From contig CAWKCG010000038.1 in NCBI GenBank assembly GCA_963847965.1, forward strand, positions 62,001 to 126,000: 64,000 nucleotides of DNA, given 5' to 3'. The stretch comes from Palsa-504 sp963847965. GTDB lineage: Bacteria > Actinomycetota > Actinomycetes > Streptosporangiales > Streptosporangiaceae. Below, one piece after another: positions 8,673-18,862 of the stretch (within the stretch, counting starts at the first letter, position 1; the number at the start of each line of letters is the position of its first letter). The notes under the pieces are model-generated. The model did not search any database. It had not been told where the DNA came from and saw only the letters and a list, made by a program, of their open reading frames with translations. Made by a program: the position numbers and the translations under genes.

Positions 8673-8689
8673 CCTTAGCAGAGCTAAGG
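8673..8689. promoter_or_regulatory. Perfect palindrome, likely operator of the MFS gene
   Basis: CCTTAGC, 3-nt spacer AGA, GCTAAGG: a perfect 7-bp inverted repeat, placed immediately before a -10-like TATACT (8691-8696) and 45 bp before the MFS start. TTAGC-type palindromes next to 2A0121-type exporters are typical of MarR-family operators in actinobacteria (recollection). No MarR gene is in the window, so the repressor may be the small GntR protein or lie elsewhere. Confidence 0.6.
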
Positions 8690-8733
8690 GTATACTTGCT
8701 ATTAGGCAAATAACGCCGAACGATCGGGAACCC

Positions 8734-10035
8734 GTGCCCCCCACTTCCCAGGCCCGCCGGATCCGGTTCCAGCCGCGGCAGATGGTCTCATCGCTCCGGC
8801 AGCGCAACTACCGGCTCTTCTTCTTCGGGCAGCTCGTCTCGGTGGCCGGGACCTGGATGCAGACCGTGGCCCAGTCGTTCCTTGTGCTGGACCTGACCCA
8901 CAGCGGAACCCAGCTCGGCCTGGCCACCGCGGCCAGGTTCCTGCCGATGTTCGTGTTCGGCCCGGTCGGCGGCGTGTTCGCGGACCGGATGGACAAGCGG
9001 CGGGTGCTGTACGTGACCCAGACCCTGTCCGGGCTGCTCGCCGCGGCCTTTGCCATCCTGGTCGGCACCGGTTCCATCCGGCTGTGGATCGTCTACCTGC
9101 TGGCCCTCGCGCTCGGCTTCGTCAACGTGTTCGATAACCCGGCGCGCCAGGCCTTCATCTCCGAGATGGTCACGGCGCAAGATCTGCCGAACGCCGTCAC
9201 GCTCAACTCGGTGTCGATGAACATGGCCCGCGTCTTCGGCGCGGCGCTGGGCGGCGTGCTCGCCGCCGCCATCGGCCTCGCGGCCTGCTTTGCCTGCAAC
9301 GCGGTGTCGTTCGGGGCCGTCCTGATCTCGCTCGCCGCGATGCGCCGGTCCGAGCTGTTCCCCGCCGCGCGGGTACCCCGGCAGAAACGGCAGGTCCGGG
9401 AGGGGCTGCGTTACGTGCGCTCGACGCCCGAACTGCTCATACCGCTCATCATGATCGCGGTCATCGGCACGCTGGCCTGGGAGTTCCAGGTATCCCTGCC
9501 GCTGATGGCGGAAAAGGTCTTCGGCGGCGGGGCGGCCGCCTACGGCGTGATGGCCTCGGTGATGGGAGTCGGCGCGGTCATCGGCGGGCTGATCTCCGCC
9601 GCCCGCCCCCGCCCGCGCGCCGGCGCCCTGTGCCTGGCCGCCATGGGATGGGGGATCGCCATCCTGGCCGCGGCGGCCGCGCCGAGCCTGGCGCTCGAAC
9701 TGGCGGCGCTGGTCTTCGTCGGCTACGGGAGCATCACCTTCAACTCCCTGGCCAAGACCACCCTCCAGCTCGCGGCCACGCCGACCATGCGCGGCCGGGT
9801 CATGGCCCTGTGGGCCCTGGCCTGGCTGGGATCGACGCCCATCGGCGGCCCCATCGTGGGCTGGGTCGGCCAGGACGCCGGAGCGCGATGGGCCCTGGTC
9901 GTCGGCGGCCTGCCCACCCTGCTGTGCGGGATCGCGGCCCTGCCCGCGCTCACCCGGATCGACCGCCGCCGCATCCTCCGCGAAACGCCGGCCCCGCCCG
10001 CCGACGCGGATTCCGTCCTGTCACCGTCCGGTTAG
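8734..10035 (+). CDS. MFS transporter (EntS-like, 12 helices)
   Basis: A 433-residue major facilitator with about 12 membrane segments. Motif A appears between helices 2 and 3 as GPVGGVFADRMDKRRVL, and the N-terminal SLRQRNYRLFFFGQLVSVAGTWMQ is characteristic of the 2A0121/EntS-like drug or siderophore exporter group. The GTG start at 8734 is the natural beginning of this motif-bearing N-terminus. Expression is probably controlled from the palindrome at 8673-8689. The substrate is unknown. Confidence 0.9.
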   Translation: MPPTSQARRIRFQPRQMVSSLRQRNYRLFFFGQLVSVAGTWMQTVAQSFLVLDLTHSGTQLGLATAARFLPMFVFGPVGGVFADRMDKRRVLYVTQTLSGLLAAAFAILVGTGSIRLWIVYLLALALGFVNVFDNPARQAFISEMVTAQDLPNAVTLNSVSMNMARVFGAALGGVLAAAIGLAACFACNAVSFGAVLISLAAMRRSELFPAARVPRQKRQVREGLRYVRSTPELLIPLIMIAVIGTLAWEFQVSLPLMAEKVFGGGAAAYGVMASVMGVGAVIGGLISAARPRPRAGALCLAAMGWGIAILAAAAAPSLALELAALVFVGYGSITFNSLAKTTLQLAATPTMRGRVMALWALAWLGSTPIGGPIVGWVGQDAGARWALVVGGLPTLLCGIAALPALTRIDRRRILRETPAPPADADSVLSPSG

Positions 10036-10126
10036 CCGCGCTCCTGAACCGGATCCGGATGAGCACCGCGTACCAGCAGACGGCCACCGCATGCACCGGC
10101 AGGCACATGTCTGCCAGCATTGGCCG

Positions 10127-11230
10127 GTGACTGATCACGACCAGCCGGTCAGGAAGACCACGGTCACGCTGGCCGACGGCCGGGAGCTGATGTACTTCGG
10201 CGCCGTCCCCGAACGCCCGGCCGATTACCCCGACCGGCGGCACCTCGACCGGGTGCACGTCCAGTCGCAGGCCCGCAGGGACCGGTTGCTCGCCGAGTGG
10301 GTGATCATCGCCAGCCACCGCCAGGACCGGACCTTCCAGCCTGTCACCAGCCAGTGCCCGCTGTGCCCTTCGACGCCGGACAGCCCGACCGAGATCCCGG
10401 CCCCCGACTACGAGGTCGCCGTCTTCGAGAACCGCTTTCCTACGCTGGGTGCCGAGGACGCGGACCAAGGCGGCGACGGGGACGTGGACAGCCTGCTGGC
10501 CGGCCGCCCGGCCCGCGGCCGGTGCGAGGTCGTCTGCTTCAGCCCGCGGCACGACGCCTCGTTCGCCGACCTGACCCAGGACCAGGCCGCGACCGTCATG
10601 GCGGCGTGGGTCGACCGCTCAGCCGAGCTGGCCAGGCAGCCCGGCGTGGAGCAGGTCTACTGCTTCGAGAACCGGGGCGAGGAGATCGGGGTGACGCTCA
10701 CGCACCCGCACGGGCAGATCTACGCCTACCCGTACGTCACCCCGCGGACCGACCGCATGCTGCAGTCCTGCGCCAGCTACCGGCACCGGACCGGAAGGAA
10801 CCTGTTCGATGATCTCCTCGCGGCCGAGCACGCCGACGCGCGCAGGATCGTGCTCCAGGGCAGCCACTGGACGGCGTTCGTGCCCTACGCCGCGCGCTGG
10901 CCGTACGAGGTCCACCTGTACCCGCGCCGCCGCGTGCCGGGCCTGGTCGCGCTGGCGGACGCGGCCCGGGCCGAGTTCTGCGAGCTCTACCTCGACCTGC
11001 TCCGCCGGTTCGACCGGCTCTTCGGCAGCCCGGTCCCGTACATCTCCGCCTGGCACCAGGCGCCGGTCCACCATGGCGGCGATGAGTTCGCGCTGCACCT
11101 GGAGCTGTTCACGATCAGGCGCGCGCCCGGCAAGCTGAAGTACCTGGCCGGATCGGAATCGGGCATGGGCGCGTTCGCCAACGACGTCGTGCCCGAGGCG
11201 GCGGCCGAGCGCCTGCGCCAACTCGGCTGA
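10127..11230 (+). CDS. galT: Galactose-1-phosphate uridylyltransferase
   Basis: A 367-residue GalT of the Leloir pathway, swapping UMP between UDP-glucose and galactose-1-phosphate. Visible features are RRDRLLAEWVIIASHRQDR, a zinc-site Cys pair in SQCPLCPS, VFENRFP and the nucleophile motif THPHGQIYAYPY near residue 193 (His-Pro-His). The C-terminal metal and substrate segment SAWHQAPVHH is also present. GTG 10127 is chosen over an upstream ATG because the extra 12 residues do not resemble the family. It converges on the GH15 gene and pairs functionally with galK at 13.2 kb. No galE is present here. Confidence 0.93.
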   Translation: MTDHDQPVRKTTVTLADGRELMYFGAVPERPADYPDRRHLDRVHVQSQARRDRLLAEWVIIASHRQDRTFQPVTSQCPLCPSTPDSPTEIPAPDYEVAVFENRFPTLGAEDADQGGDGDVDSLLAGRPARGRCEVVCFSPRHDASFADLTQDQAATVMAAWVDRSAELARQPGVEQVYCFENRGEEIGVTLTHPHGQIYAYPYVTPRTDRMLQSCASYRHRTGRNLFDDLLAAEHADARRIVLQGSHWTAFVPYAARWPYEVHLYPRRRVPGLVALADAARAEFCELYLDLLRRFDRLFGSPVPYISAWHQAPVHHGGDEFALHLELFTIRRAPGKLKYLAGSESGMGAFANDVVPEAAAERLRQLG

Positions 11231-11251
11231 CGGCCGGCCGCGGGCCGCTGC

Positions 11252-13075
11252 CTACGCGTGGGTCGGGCCGGCCTGGGCCTGCGAGATGGCCCAGGCCGCG
11301 TTGACCAGGCCGATATGGCTGAACGCCTGCGGGAAGTTGCCGATCATCTCGCCGCTGCCCGGGTCGACTTCCTCGGCCAGCAGGCTCACGTCGTTGATGG
11401 CCGCCACGGCGCGCTCGAACGTCGCCGTGGCCTGGTCCGGCTCTCCGGCCAGCGCCTGCGCGTGAGCCAGCCAGAACGTGCAGAGCAGGAACGTTCCCTC
11501 CCCGCCGGCCAGGCCGTCATGAGCCAGGTAGCGGTACACCAGGCCGCGCTGGTCGGTCAGCCTGCCGGCGATCGCGTCGATGGTGGCCTTCATCCGCGGG
11601 TCGTCTCCGGGCAAGAAGCCGGCGATGGCGAGCATCAGGCTGGAGGCGTCCAGATCCTCGCTGCCGAAGGCCTGGGTGAAGGCACCTGCCTGGTCGTTCC
11701 AGCCTCGTTCCAGGATGGCCGCGCGGATCTGGTCGCGGACGGCGGCCCACGCCTTAGTCTTGTTTTCCGCGCCGAGCAGCGGGGCGAGGGCGATCGCCCG
11801 GTCGAGCGCGACCCAGCACATGAGCTTGGAGTACAAGAAGTCCCGCGGCTCACCGCGGACTTCCCAGATGCCCTGGTCCTTCTCATCCCACCGGCTCGCG
11901 GCCGTGTCCGCCGCGGCCACGAGGAACTGCGCAGTGACCGGGTCGAGCTCACCGAGCTGGTCGGCCAGCCGCTGCGCGGCATCGAGCAACTCGCCGTACA
12001 CGTCGAGCTGACGCTGGTTCCATGCGCCGTTGCCCACCCGCACCGGCCGGCTGGCCCGCCACCCAGCCAGGTGCGGCAGCTCCCGTTCGGAGAGGTCGTG
12101 CTCGCCGCCGACGCCGAACATGATCTGCAGGTCCTTCCCCCGACGCAGCTGAGATGCGGCGGCGTCGGCCAGGAAGCCGAAGAACTTGCCTGCCTCTTCG
12201 GGACACGCCGCCACCCACAGGGCCGCCATGGTCAGGCTGGCGTCACGCACCCAGGTATAGCGGTAATCCCAGTTGCGCTCACCGCCCACCGCCTCAGGCA
12301 GCGAGGTCGTGGGCGCGGCCACGATGGCGCCGGTCGGGGCGAACGTGAGCGCCTGCAGGACCCGGCCGGAATGGTGCACCAGGTCGCGCCACGGCCCCTC
12401 ATAGGCCTGGTGCAGGGCGGACCAGGAGCGCCATCCTTCGATGGTGTCCTGCAGGCGGGCGGCGATCTGGTCGGCGTCCCAGGCGGCCAGCGGCGGTTCC
12501 TGCAGCTGCCCGTGCTGGAGCGCGAAGCTCACGGTCTGCCCGGCGACCAGGTGGAGCTGCGCGGTGGCGGTGCTCCCGGCGACCTGGAAACCGGCGGGCA
12601 CGGAAAGCAGGAGCCTGCTGGCGCCGCCACGGGCGGCGATGCCTCCGGCCACCGCTTCCAGGATCGGGTAGATCAGCCCGTATTCGGGCCGCGGCGCATA
12701 GCTGACCTCGACGTCGATTTCCCCGGCGGTGCACGCGAGCCGGCGCAGCAGGACTCCCGGCGACCCGGCGCCCAGGTGGTGGCCGCGGTCGTTGCGGCCC
12801 ACGGCCATGGCGTCGGTCAGCACCGCGGTGCCGGCCTGCGTCCCGAACCTGGTCTCCAGGACCATCGTCTGGTCGACGTACGCCCGGCTGACCTGGAAAT
12901 CGCCGGCCGGCCGGATCGCGAAGTGGCCGCCATCGGGATCAAGAAGACAGGCGAATACGGCCGGCGCGTCGAATCGAGGCCAGCAGAGCCAGTCCACCGA
13001 GCCGGCCCGGCTGACCAGCGCAGCCGAGCGGCAGTCCGACAGCAGGGCATAGTCGCCGATCGGCAAGCTGTCCAT
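11252..13075 (-). CDS. Glycoside hydrolase family 15 enzyme (glucoamylase/trehalase-like)
   Basis: A 607-residue cytosolic GH15 protein with no signal peptide. It begins MDSLPIGDYALLSDCRSAAL, then SVDWLCWPRFDAPAVF, as in actinobacterial GH15 trehalases and glucoamylases. The (alpha/alpha)6 barrel carries NWDYRYTWVRDASLTM and, near the end, GEGTFLLCTFWLAHAQAL. These are the acid/base regions that give the catalytic Glu pair. Mycobacterial-type members hydrolyse trehalose, and others hydrolyse alpha-glucans; the two cannot be separated by eye. ATG 13075 has AAGGGA upstream. It follows galK by 96 bp on the same strand and may belong to the PHP-galK transcript. Confidence 0.9.
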   Translation of the reverse strand: MDSLPIGDYALLSDCRSAALVSRAGSVDWLCWPRFDAPAVFACLLDPDGGHFAIRPAGDFQVSRAYVDQTMVLETRFGTQAGTAVLTDAMAVGRNDRGHHLGAGSPGVLLRRLACTAGEIDVEVSYAPRPEYGLIYPILEAVAGGIAARGGASRLLLSVPAGFQVAGSTATAQLHLVAGQTVSFALQHGQLQEPPLAAWDADQIAARLQDTIEGWRSWSALHQAYEGPWRDLVHHSGRVLQALTFAPTGAIVAAPTTSLPEAVGGERNWDYRYTWVRDASLTMAALWVAACPEEAGKFFGFLADAAASQLRRGKDLQIMFGVGGEHDLSERELPHLAGWRASRPVRVGNGAWNQRQLDVYGELLDAAQRLADQLGELDPVTAQFLVAAADTAASRWDEKDQGIWEVRGEPRDFLYSKLMCWVALDRAIALAPLLGAENKTKAWAAVRDQIRAAILERGWNDQAGAFTQAFGSEDLDASSLMLAIAGFLPGDDPRMKATIDAIAGRLTDQRGLVYRYLAHDGLAGGEGTFLLCTFWLAHAQALAGEPDQATATFERAVAAINDVSLLAEEVDPGSGEMIGNFPQAFSHIGLVNAAWAISQAQAGPTHA

Positions 13076-13171
13076 CTCGGTTCCCTTCGCGAGGCGCGGT
13101 CACGCGCAGATGGTATAGGCCTCGTGCAGGCCGCATACGGGAACCAGGGCGCCACCCCGCAGGCCGAACCG

Positions 13172-14326
<1,155 letters not shown>

Positions 14327-14342
14327 CGGACGGCCGCCCCGC

Positions 14343-15386
14343 TCACCGCGCGCCCGGACGGGACGCCTCTGGCCCGCGTTCGCGGCGGGCCACCTCGCCG
14401 GCGCCGCGGGTGTTGATCACGCGGTCGGCCCCGATGCCGAACTTCTCCGCCCTCACGGTCCCGTTGCCCAGCCAGTCCAGCTGCCCGGGCGCGTGCGCGT
14501 CGGAGTCGATGGCGAACAGGCAGCCGACCTCGGCGGCCAGCCGTAGCAGCGGGTCGGGCGGGTCCATCCGCTCGGGCCGGCAGTTGATCTCCACCGCGAC
14601 GCCGTGCTCACGGCAGGCCGCGAAGACCGCCCCGGGATCGAAAACCGACTCCGGCCTGCGGCCGCGGCCGCCGCCGAGGAGCCGGCCCGTGCAGTGCCCG
14701 AGCACGTCGGTGTGCGGGTTGCGGATCGCGGTCACCATCCGGTCCGTCATCGGCCCGGCCGGCATCCGCAGCAGGGAATGGACGCTGGCCACCACCACGT
14801 CGAGCTCGGCGAGCAGGTCCTCCTCCTGGTCGAGCGAGCCGTCCTCCAAGATGTCGACCTCGATCCCGGTCAGCACCCGGAAGGGGGCGAGCTCCTCGTT
14901 CAGCGTGCCGACCAGCGCGAGCTGTGCGCGGAGCCGCTCCGGTGACAGCCCGTTGGCCACGGTCAGCCGCGGCGAGTGATCGGTCAGCGCGATCCACTCA
15001 TGACCCAGGTGCCGGGCGGCCTCGGCCATCTCCCGGGGCGGGCTCCCGCCGTCGGACCAGTCCGAGTGGGTGTGGCAGTCGCCGCGCAGCGCCGAGCGCA
15101 AGGCCCCGCGCTCCGGCGGCGGCTGCTCCGCCAGCAGCCTGGACAGGTACGCCGGCTGCTCGCCGCGGGCCGCCTCCGCGATCACCCGGGCGGTGGTCTC
15201 GCCGATCCCGGGCAGGGCTTGCAGCGTCCCGTCGCGCGCCCGGCGCTCGAGTTCGCCCGGCGGCAGGCTCTCGGCCACCTGCGCGGCGCGGCGGAACGCC
15301 TGCACCCGGTACGTCGGCGCGCCGGCGCGTTCCAGCTCGAACGCGATCAGCCGCAGCGCCTGCACCGGATCCACCTGCCGACTCAT
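14343..15386 (-). CDS. PHP-domain phosphoesterase with N-terminal HhH/Pol X-like region
   Basis: A 347-residue protein. Residues 1-80 look like the helix-hairpin-helix part of family X DNA polymerases (VDPVQALRLIAFELERAGAP, then LQALPGIGETTARVIAEAARG). Residues about 100-330 form a PHP hydrolase with its metal ligands: GDCHTHSDWSDG, LTDHSPR, TGIEVDIL, ASVHS, GHCTGRLL, VEINCRPERMDPP and AIDSDAHAPGQLD. The polymerase catalytic domain is absent, so this is the stand-alone HhH-PHP form found in actinobacteria. A role in DNA end processing or histidinol-phosphate-like hydrolysis is possible. It heads an operon with galK. Confidence 0.88.
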   Translation of the reverse strand: MSRQVDPVQALRLIAFELERAGAPTYRVQAFRRAAQVAESLPPGELERRARDGTLQALPGIGETTARVIAEAARGEQPAYLSRLLAEQPPPERGALRSALRGDCHTHSDWSDGGSPPREMAEAARHLGHEWIALTDHSPRLTVANGLSPERLRAQLALVGTLNEELAPFRVLTGIEVDILEDGSLDQEEDLLAELDVVVASVHSLLRMPAGPMTDRMVTAIRNPHTDVLGHCTGRLLGGGRGRRPESVFDPGAVFAACREHGVAVEINCRPERMDPPDPLLRLAAEVGCLFAIDSDAHAPGQLDWLGNGTVRAEKFGIGADRVINTRGAGEVARRERGPEASRPGAR

Positions 15387-15609
15387 ACCCAGGTCCGGGC
15401 CGCTTAACAGCGCTCCGCCCGGGAGCGTGCCCGATGTCGCGAACCCCTGTCGTTGCTGTGCGCGACCGATTGATGACGGTCTTCTTACGGCCGCCCCGCG
15501 GGCCCGTCCGCCGCCCTCGGAAGCCGGAACAATCGGTCACAACTCGTACCGTTCCGCACACGCGGAGCCAGCGGGGGATCGGTGTAAGAGGCGAGCGCTT
15601 GGGGACGAC

Positions 15610-16356
15610 ATGGCGGGACAGACGGCCACCACCAGCACGACAGCCCGGCCAGCGCGCCGCTTCGACGCCGGGACCGTCCGCCTGTCCCAGCGCGACATCG
15701 ACGGGCTGCTGCTCTGCGGGGAACAGTACGGCGCGCCGTGCGACCTGCTCGCCGCGGCGCTGCACGTGCAGCAGGACCGCATTCCGGCGATCATCGCCCG
15801 CTGGCGCCGGGCGGGATACGCCGCCACCGGCCATCTGGGCCCGGGACCCGCCTGGTGCTGGCTGACCCGGGCGGGGATGACCGAGACGGGGCTCGGGTTT
15901 CCCGCGATGCGCCCGGCGCTTGGTCGGCTCGCGCACATCCGCGCGGTACTGGCCGTGCGGATCTGGCTGGCGGCCGGTCAGGCCTGGCAGCACGGGCACG
16001 CCTGGTGGTACTCGGAGCGCCGGCTGCACGCCGCCCAGCCCGCCCCCGGACGACGCGGGCCCCACGGGCACCTGCCCGACGCGGAGATCCACTGGCCCAG
16101 CCTCCCCGGCAGCCCGTACGCGGGGCAGGTGTGGGCCATCGAGGTCGAGCTGACCCCGAAGCCCATCGCGCGGACCACCCGGATCATGGGCGGGCTGCTG
16201 GCCCCGATGCAGTACGCCCAGGTGATCTACCTGACCGCCCCGGCCGCCCGCCCCGTGGTCAGCCGCGCCGCGGCGAGCATCCCGCCCGCGGAGCAGGCCA
16301 GGCTCGTGACCCGGGACCTGCCTGCCGTCGCCCTGGGCCCGGTGCTGCCGCGATGA
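15610..16356 (+). CDS. Winged-helix, replication-relaxation-like protein
   Basis: A 248-residue protein. The N-terminal half resembles a winged helix (LSQRDIDGLLLCGEQYGAPC through LARLRRAGY-like segments and a Trp-rich wing). The C-terminal half contains QVWAIEVELTPKPIARTTRI (Glu178/Glu180 region) and AQVIYLTAP. This layout matches the replication-relaxation (PF13814-like) proteins of mobile and conjugative actinobacterial loci, by recollection. It is the first of three overlapping genes; its stop overlaps the ATPase start as ATGA. It may recognise a specific DNA site and load the ATPase. Nuclease activity is not established. Confidence 0.65.
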   Translation: MAGQTATTSTTARPARRFDAGTVRLSQRDIDGLLLCGEQYGAPCDLLAAALHVQQDRIPAIIARWRRAGYAATGHLGPGPAWCWLTRAGMTETGLGFPAMRPALGRLAHIRAVLAVRIWLAAGQAWQHGHAWWYSERRLHAAQPAPGRRGPHGHLPDAEIHWPSLPGSPYAGQVWAIEVELTPKPIARTTRIMGGLLAPMQYAQVIYLTAPAARPVVSRAAASIPPAEQARLVTRDLPAVALGPVLPR

Positions 16357-18266
16357 CCCCGTGGTCGTGGCTGAAGCTGACCGCGTTCCTCTGGCTGGCG
16401 CGCCAGGCGGCCAAGGTGGCCAAGTGGCTGCTGCTCGCCGCGGCCGTGATCGTGACCTGGCCCCTTACCCTGGTCGTGCTGGCCGGGTACACCGCGGCGT
16501 GGTGGCGCGGCTGGCCCCCGGCCAGGCTGGGCCGCGCCGCCGCCTGGGTGCTGCCCGGGACCGCCGTGTGGCTGACGGCGCAGGTGATCCACGATCGCAC
16601 CTGGCGGGCGGCGGCGCTGGGCCCGGTCGCCAGCTGGGGACACGGCTGGCCGCACCCGACCGCCCTGGCCGAGGCGCGCGCGTTCGCCATGCTGGCGCCG
16701 GCTACGGTCCCGGCCGGGCTCGCGCTGGCCGCCCTGGTCTGGGCCTGGCGGAACTACGCGATCACCGCCGGCCTGGGCGGCTTCACCGCCTCGGCGCCGG
16801 TCACGTTCGATGCGCGGCAGTGGCGCCGGCAGGTCCGCACCGCCAAGGGGATGACGGACGCGCCCGGCGCGGTCCCGCTGCTGGCCAGAGGCGCGAAAAT
16901 CCCGGTCGGCGGCACCATCCGCGCCGTCGGGCACCGCTGGCACCCGGTCTTCACCCTCCCGGCCGGGGCGTGCGGCAGGCACATGGTCATCGTCGGCGCG
17001 ACGGGCAGCGGGAAGACCAACCTGATGATCCGGCTGTGGGCGGGCTGGTTCACCGCCACCCTGGACGCCGCCCGCGCCGGGCACGGGAACCGGCCGCTGC
17101 TGATCGTGCTGGACTGCAAGGGCGGCCGCGACGCCCGCAACAAGGCCAACCGGACCCGCCGCCTGCTCTACGGCGCGGGCGCCCGCCGGGTCGCGGTCTG
17201 GCCCGATGAGGCCCGGCTATCCCTGTGGGAGCTGCCGGGCAGGGACCTGGCCGTGCTGCTGTACCAGATGATCGACACCGGCACCGGCGCGGCCGCCTAC
17301 TACGCCGACATCCTCCAGGCTGTCCTCACCCTGGCCGTCACCGCGCCCGGCGGCGCACCGCGCAGCGCCGCGGCGTTCCTGGACCGCCTGGACGCGAAAT
17401 GGCTGACCCGCGCCTGGTCCGACGGTCGCCACCCGGCGCAGGTGGCCCGGGTCACCGCCGCCGCCCGGCACCTGCCCGATATCCAGCTCCGCTACGCCAC
17501 CTTGCTGGACCGGCTCGGCCCCGCCCTCGACGGACCCGGCCGCCTCGCCGAAGCGGACGCCTGGTACTTCATCCTGGAAGGCACCAGCGAACCGTCCGTC
17601 GCCCAGGCCCAGGCCATGGCGCTGACCGAGCTGGCCGCCTACGCCGCCACCAATCCCTGCGGGGAACCGCGCGCCATCCTGCTCGCTGCCGACGACTACT
17701 CCGCGGTGTCCGGGCGGGTGCCGCTGTCCAACCTGTACGAGCGCGGCCGGTCGCTGGGCATCGGGGTCCAGGTCTCCGCGCAGTCCTGGCAGGGCCTGGG
17801 CGCCACCGAGGACGAGCGGTACCGGATCGCGGCCACCGCCGACGGCGGGATCTGGGTGATGACCACGCCGTACCCGGAGCCGCTGACCCACCTGGCCGGG
17901 AAGCGGCGCGTGCTAGAGACCGCGCACAAGCTCATCGGCAACAGCTGGATCGACGAGGGCACCACCCGCGAGCAGCGGGCGTGGACCGCCGACCCCGACC
18001 TCATCCGCCGCCTGCGCGTCGGCCAGGCCTGCTACATCGACCACGGCGCGGCCACCTTCGTCCAGGTCGCCCGGCCCAAGCCGTCCCCGCTCACCCTCCT
18101 CCCGCCCCCCGCCCAGCCCCCGGTCCAGCTACCCGCCCCCCGGCACGAACCCCAGGACGAACCCCATCGCGAACTCCGGCCCGAACCCTGGTACGAACCC
18201 GACCCCTGGCCGCCCGCGGCCGGCCTGGATCTCGACGACGTCTTCGGCCCCGGAGCCGCCCGGTGA
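16353..18266 (+). CDS. Membrane-anchored FtsK/TraD-like DNA-pumping ATPase
   Basis: A 637-residue protein. Residues 1-150 carry about three membrane helices. Next comes a P-loop motor with Walker A GATGSGKT (Lys221), the strand PLLIVLDCKGG and Walker B-like ILLAADDYSAV with tandem Asp. A sensor-like VSAQSWQGLGA and GGIWVMTT follow, as in FtsK/HerA and type IV coupling proteins. The last 90 residues are Pro/Glu-rich with PEPWYEPDPW repeats. Start ATG 16353 overlaps the upstream stop by 4 nt, and its own stop overlaps the downstream GTG. The organisation indicates a hexameric DNA translocase at the membrane. It could serve conjugal transfer or a resident process; no relaxase, Rep or integrase is adjacent. 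Confidence 0.8.
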   Translation: MTPWSWLKLTAFLWLARQAAKVAKWLLLAAAVIVTWPLTLVVLAGYTAAWWRGWPPARLGRAAAWVLPGTAVWLTAQVIHDRTWRAAALGPVASWGHGWPHPTALAEARAFAMLAPATVPAGLALAALVWAWRNYAITAGLGGFTASAPVTFDARQWRRQVRTAKGMTDAPGAVPLLARGAKIPVGGTIRAVGHRWHPVFTLPAGACGRHMVIVGATGSGKTNLMIRLWAGWFTATLDAARAGHGNRPLLIVLDCKGGRDARNKANRTRRLLYGAGARRVAVWPDEARLSLWELPGRDLAVLLYQMIDTGTGAAAYYADILQAVLTLAVTAPGGAPRSAAAFLDRLDAKWLTRAWSDGRHPAQVARVTAAARHLPDIQLRYATLLDRLGPALDGPGRLAEADAWYFILEGTSEPSVAQAQAMALTELAAYAATNPCGEPRAILLAADDYSAVSGRVPLSNLYERGRSLGIGVQVSAQSWQGLGATEDERYRIAATADGGIWVMTTPYPEPLTHLAGKRRVLETAHKLIGNSWIDEGTTREQRAWTADPDLIRRLRVGQACYIDHGAATFVQVARPKPSPLTLLPPPAQPPVQLPAPRHEPQDEPHRELRPEPWYEPDPWPPAAGLDLDDVFGPGAAR

Positions 18267-18826
18267 GCCCCAACCCGTTCGCCGCCCTCGGCCTGCCCGA
18301 ACGCCCCGACCTGGACGACGAGACGGTCCGCGCCGCCTGGCGGCAGATCGCCGCCGCCACCCATCCCGACCGCGCCGACGGCGGCGACCTGGCCCGGTAC
18401 ACCCAGGCCAGCGCCGCCTACGCCGAGCTGCGCAGCCCGTGGGGGCGCAGCGAAGCCTACGCCGACCTGGCCGAACAGGCCCGGCGGGCCGGCCGCCTCG
18501 ACGACGAGGGCGACGATGACGATGATGACGACGATGACGACGACGACGAGCCAGCCACCGCGCCGCTTCCCGCCGTCCCCGGTGAGAACCTTCTCCCACC
18601 GGTCCTGCCCCGGGCGCCGCTGGTCGCCGTGCTCTGGCTCCCGTCCCGGATCCGCCGCGGCCGCCCGCTGCGCCTGCTCATCCGCGCCGTCACCGCCGCC
18701 GCGCTGTGCCTGGCCGTGCTGGCCCTGATCCCCGGCGCCCCCGCCGCCCCGGCCGACGTCATGATCCTGGTCACCTGGTTCGCGCTGACCGCCCGCCGCG
18801 ACCTGGCCCCCCCGCCCGAACGGTAA
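18263..18826 (+). CDS. Membrane J-domain protein with poly-Asp tract
   Basis: A 187-residue protein. Residues 4-75 are a J-domain (PFAALGLPERPDLDDETVRA, HPD at 34-36, YTQASAAYAEL). It should stimulate an Hsp70 (DnaK) through HPD. A run of 12 consecutive Asp, encoded by alternating GAC/GAT (about 18512-18547), follows. The C-terminus has one or two membrane helices (TAAALCLAVLALIPG and VMILVTWFAL). The GTG start overlaps the ATPase stop as GTGA, so the three proteins are made together. The cytoplasmic acidic linker may contact basic DNA-binding partners. A membrane J-protein coupled to a DNA pump is unusual. Confidence 0.75.
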   Translation: MSPNPFAALGLPERPDLDDETVRAAWRQIAAATHPDRADGGDLARYTQASAAYAELRSPWGRSEAYADLAEQARRAGRLDDEGDDDDDDDDDDDDEPATAPLPAVPGENLLPPVLPRAPLVAVLWLPSRIRRGRPLRLLIRAVTAAALCLAVLALIPGAPAAPADVMILVTWFALTARRDLAPPPER

Positions 18827-18862
18827 GGGGAGACGGGGGGCCGCGTCAGGCAGAATGAGCCT

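Noticed and set aside
15610..18826. Complete integrative conjugative element
   Set aside because: No integrase, excisionase, Rep, relaxase or flanking tRNA/att repeat is seen; only the three-gene core is present.
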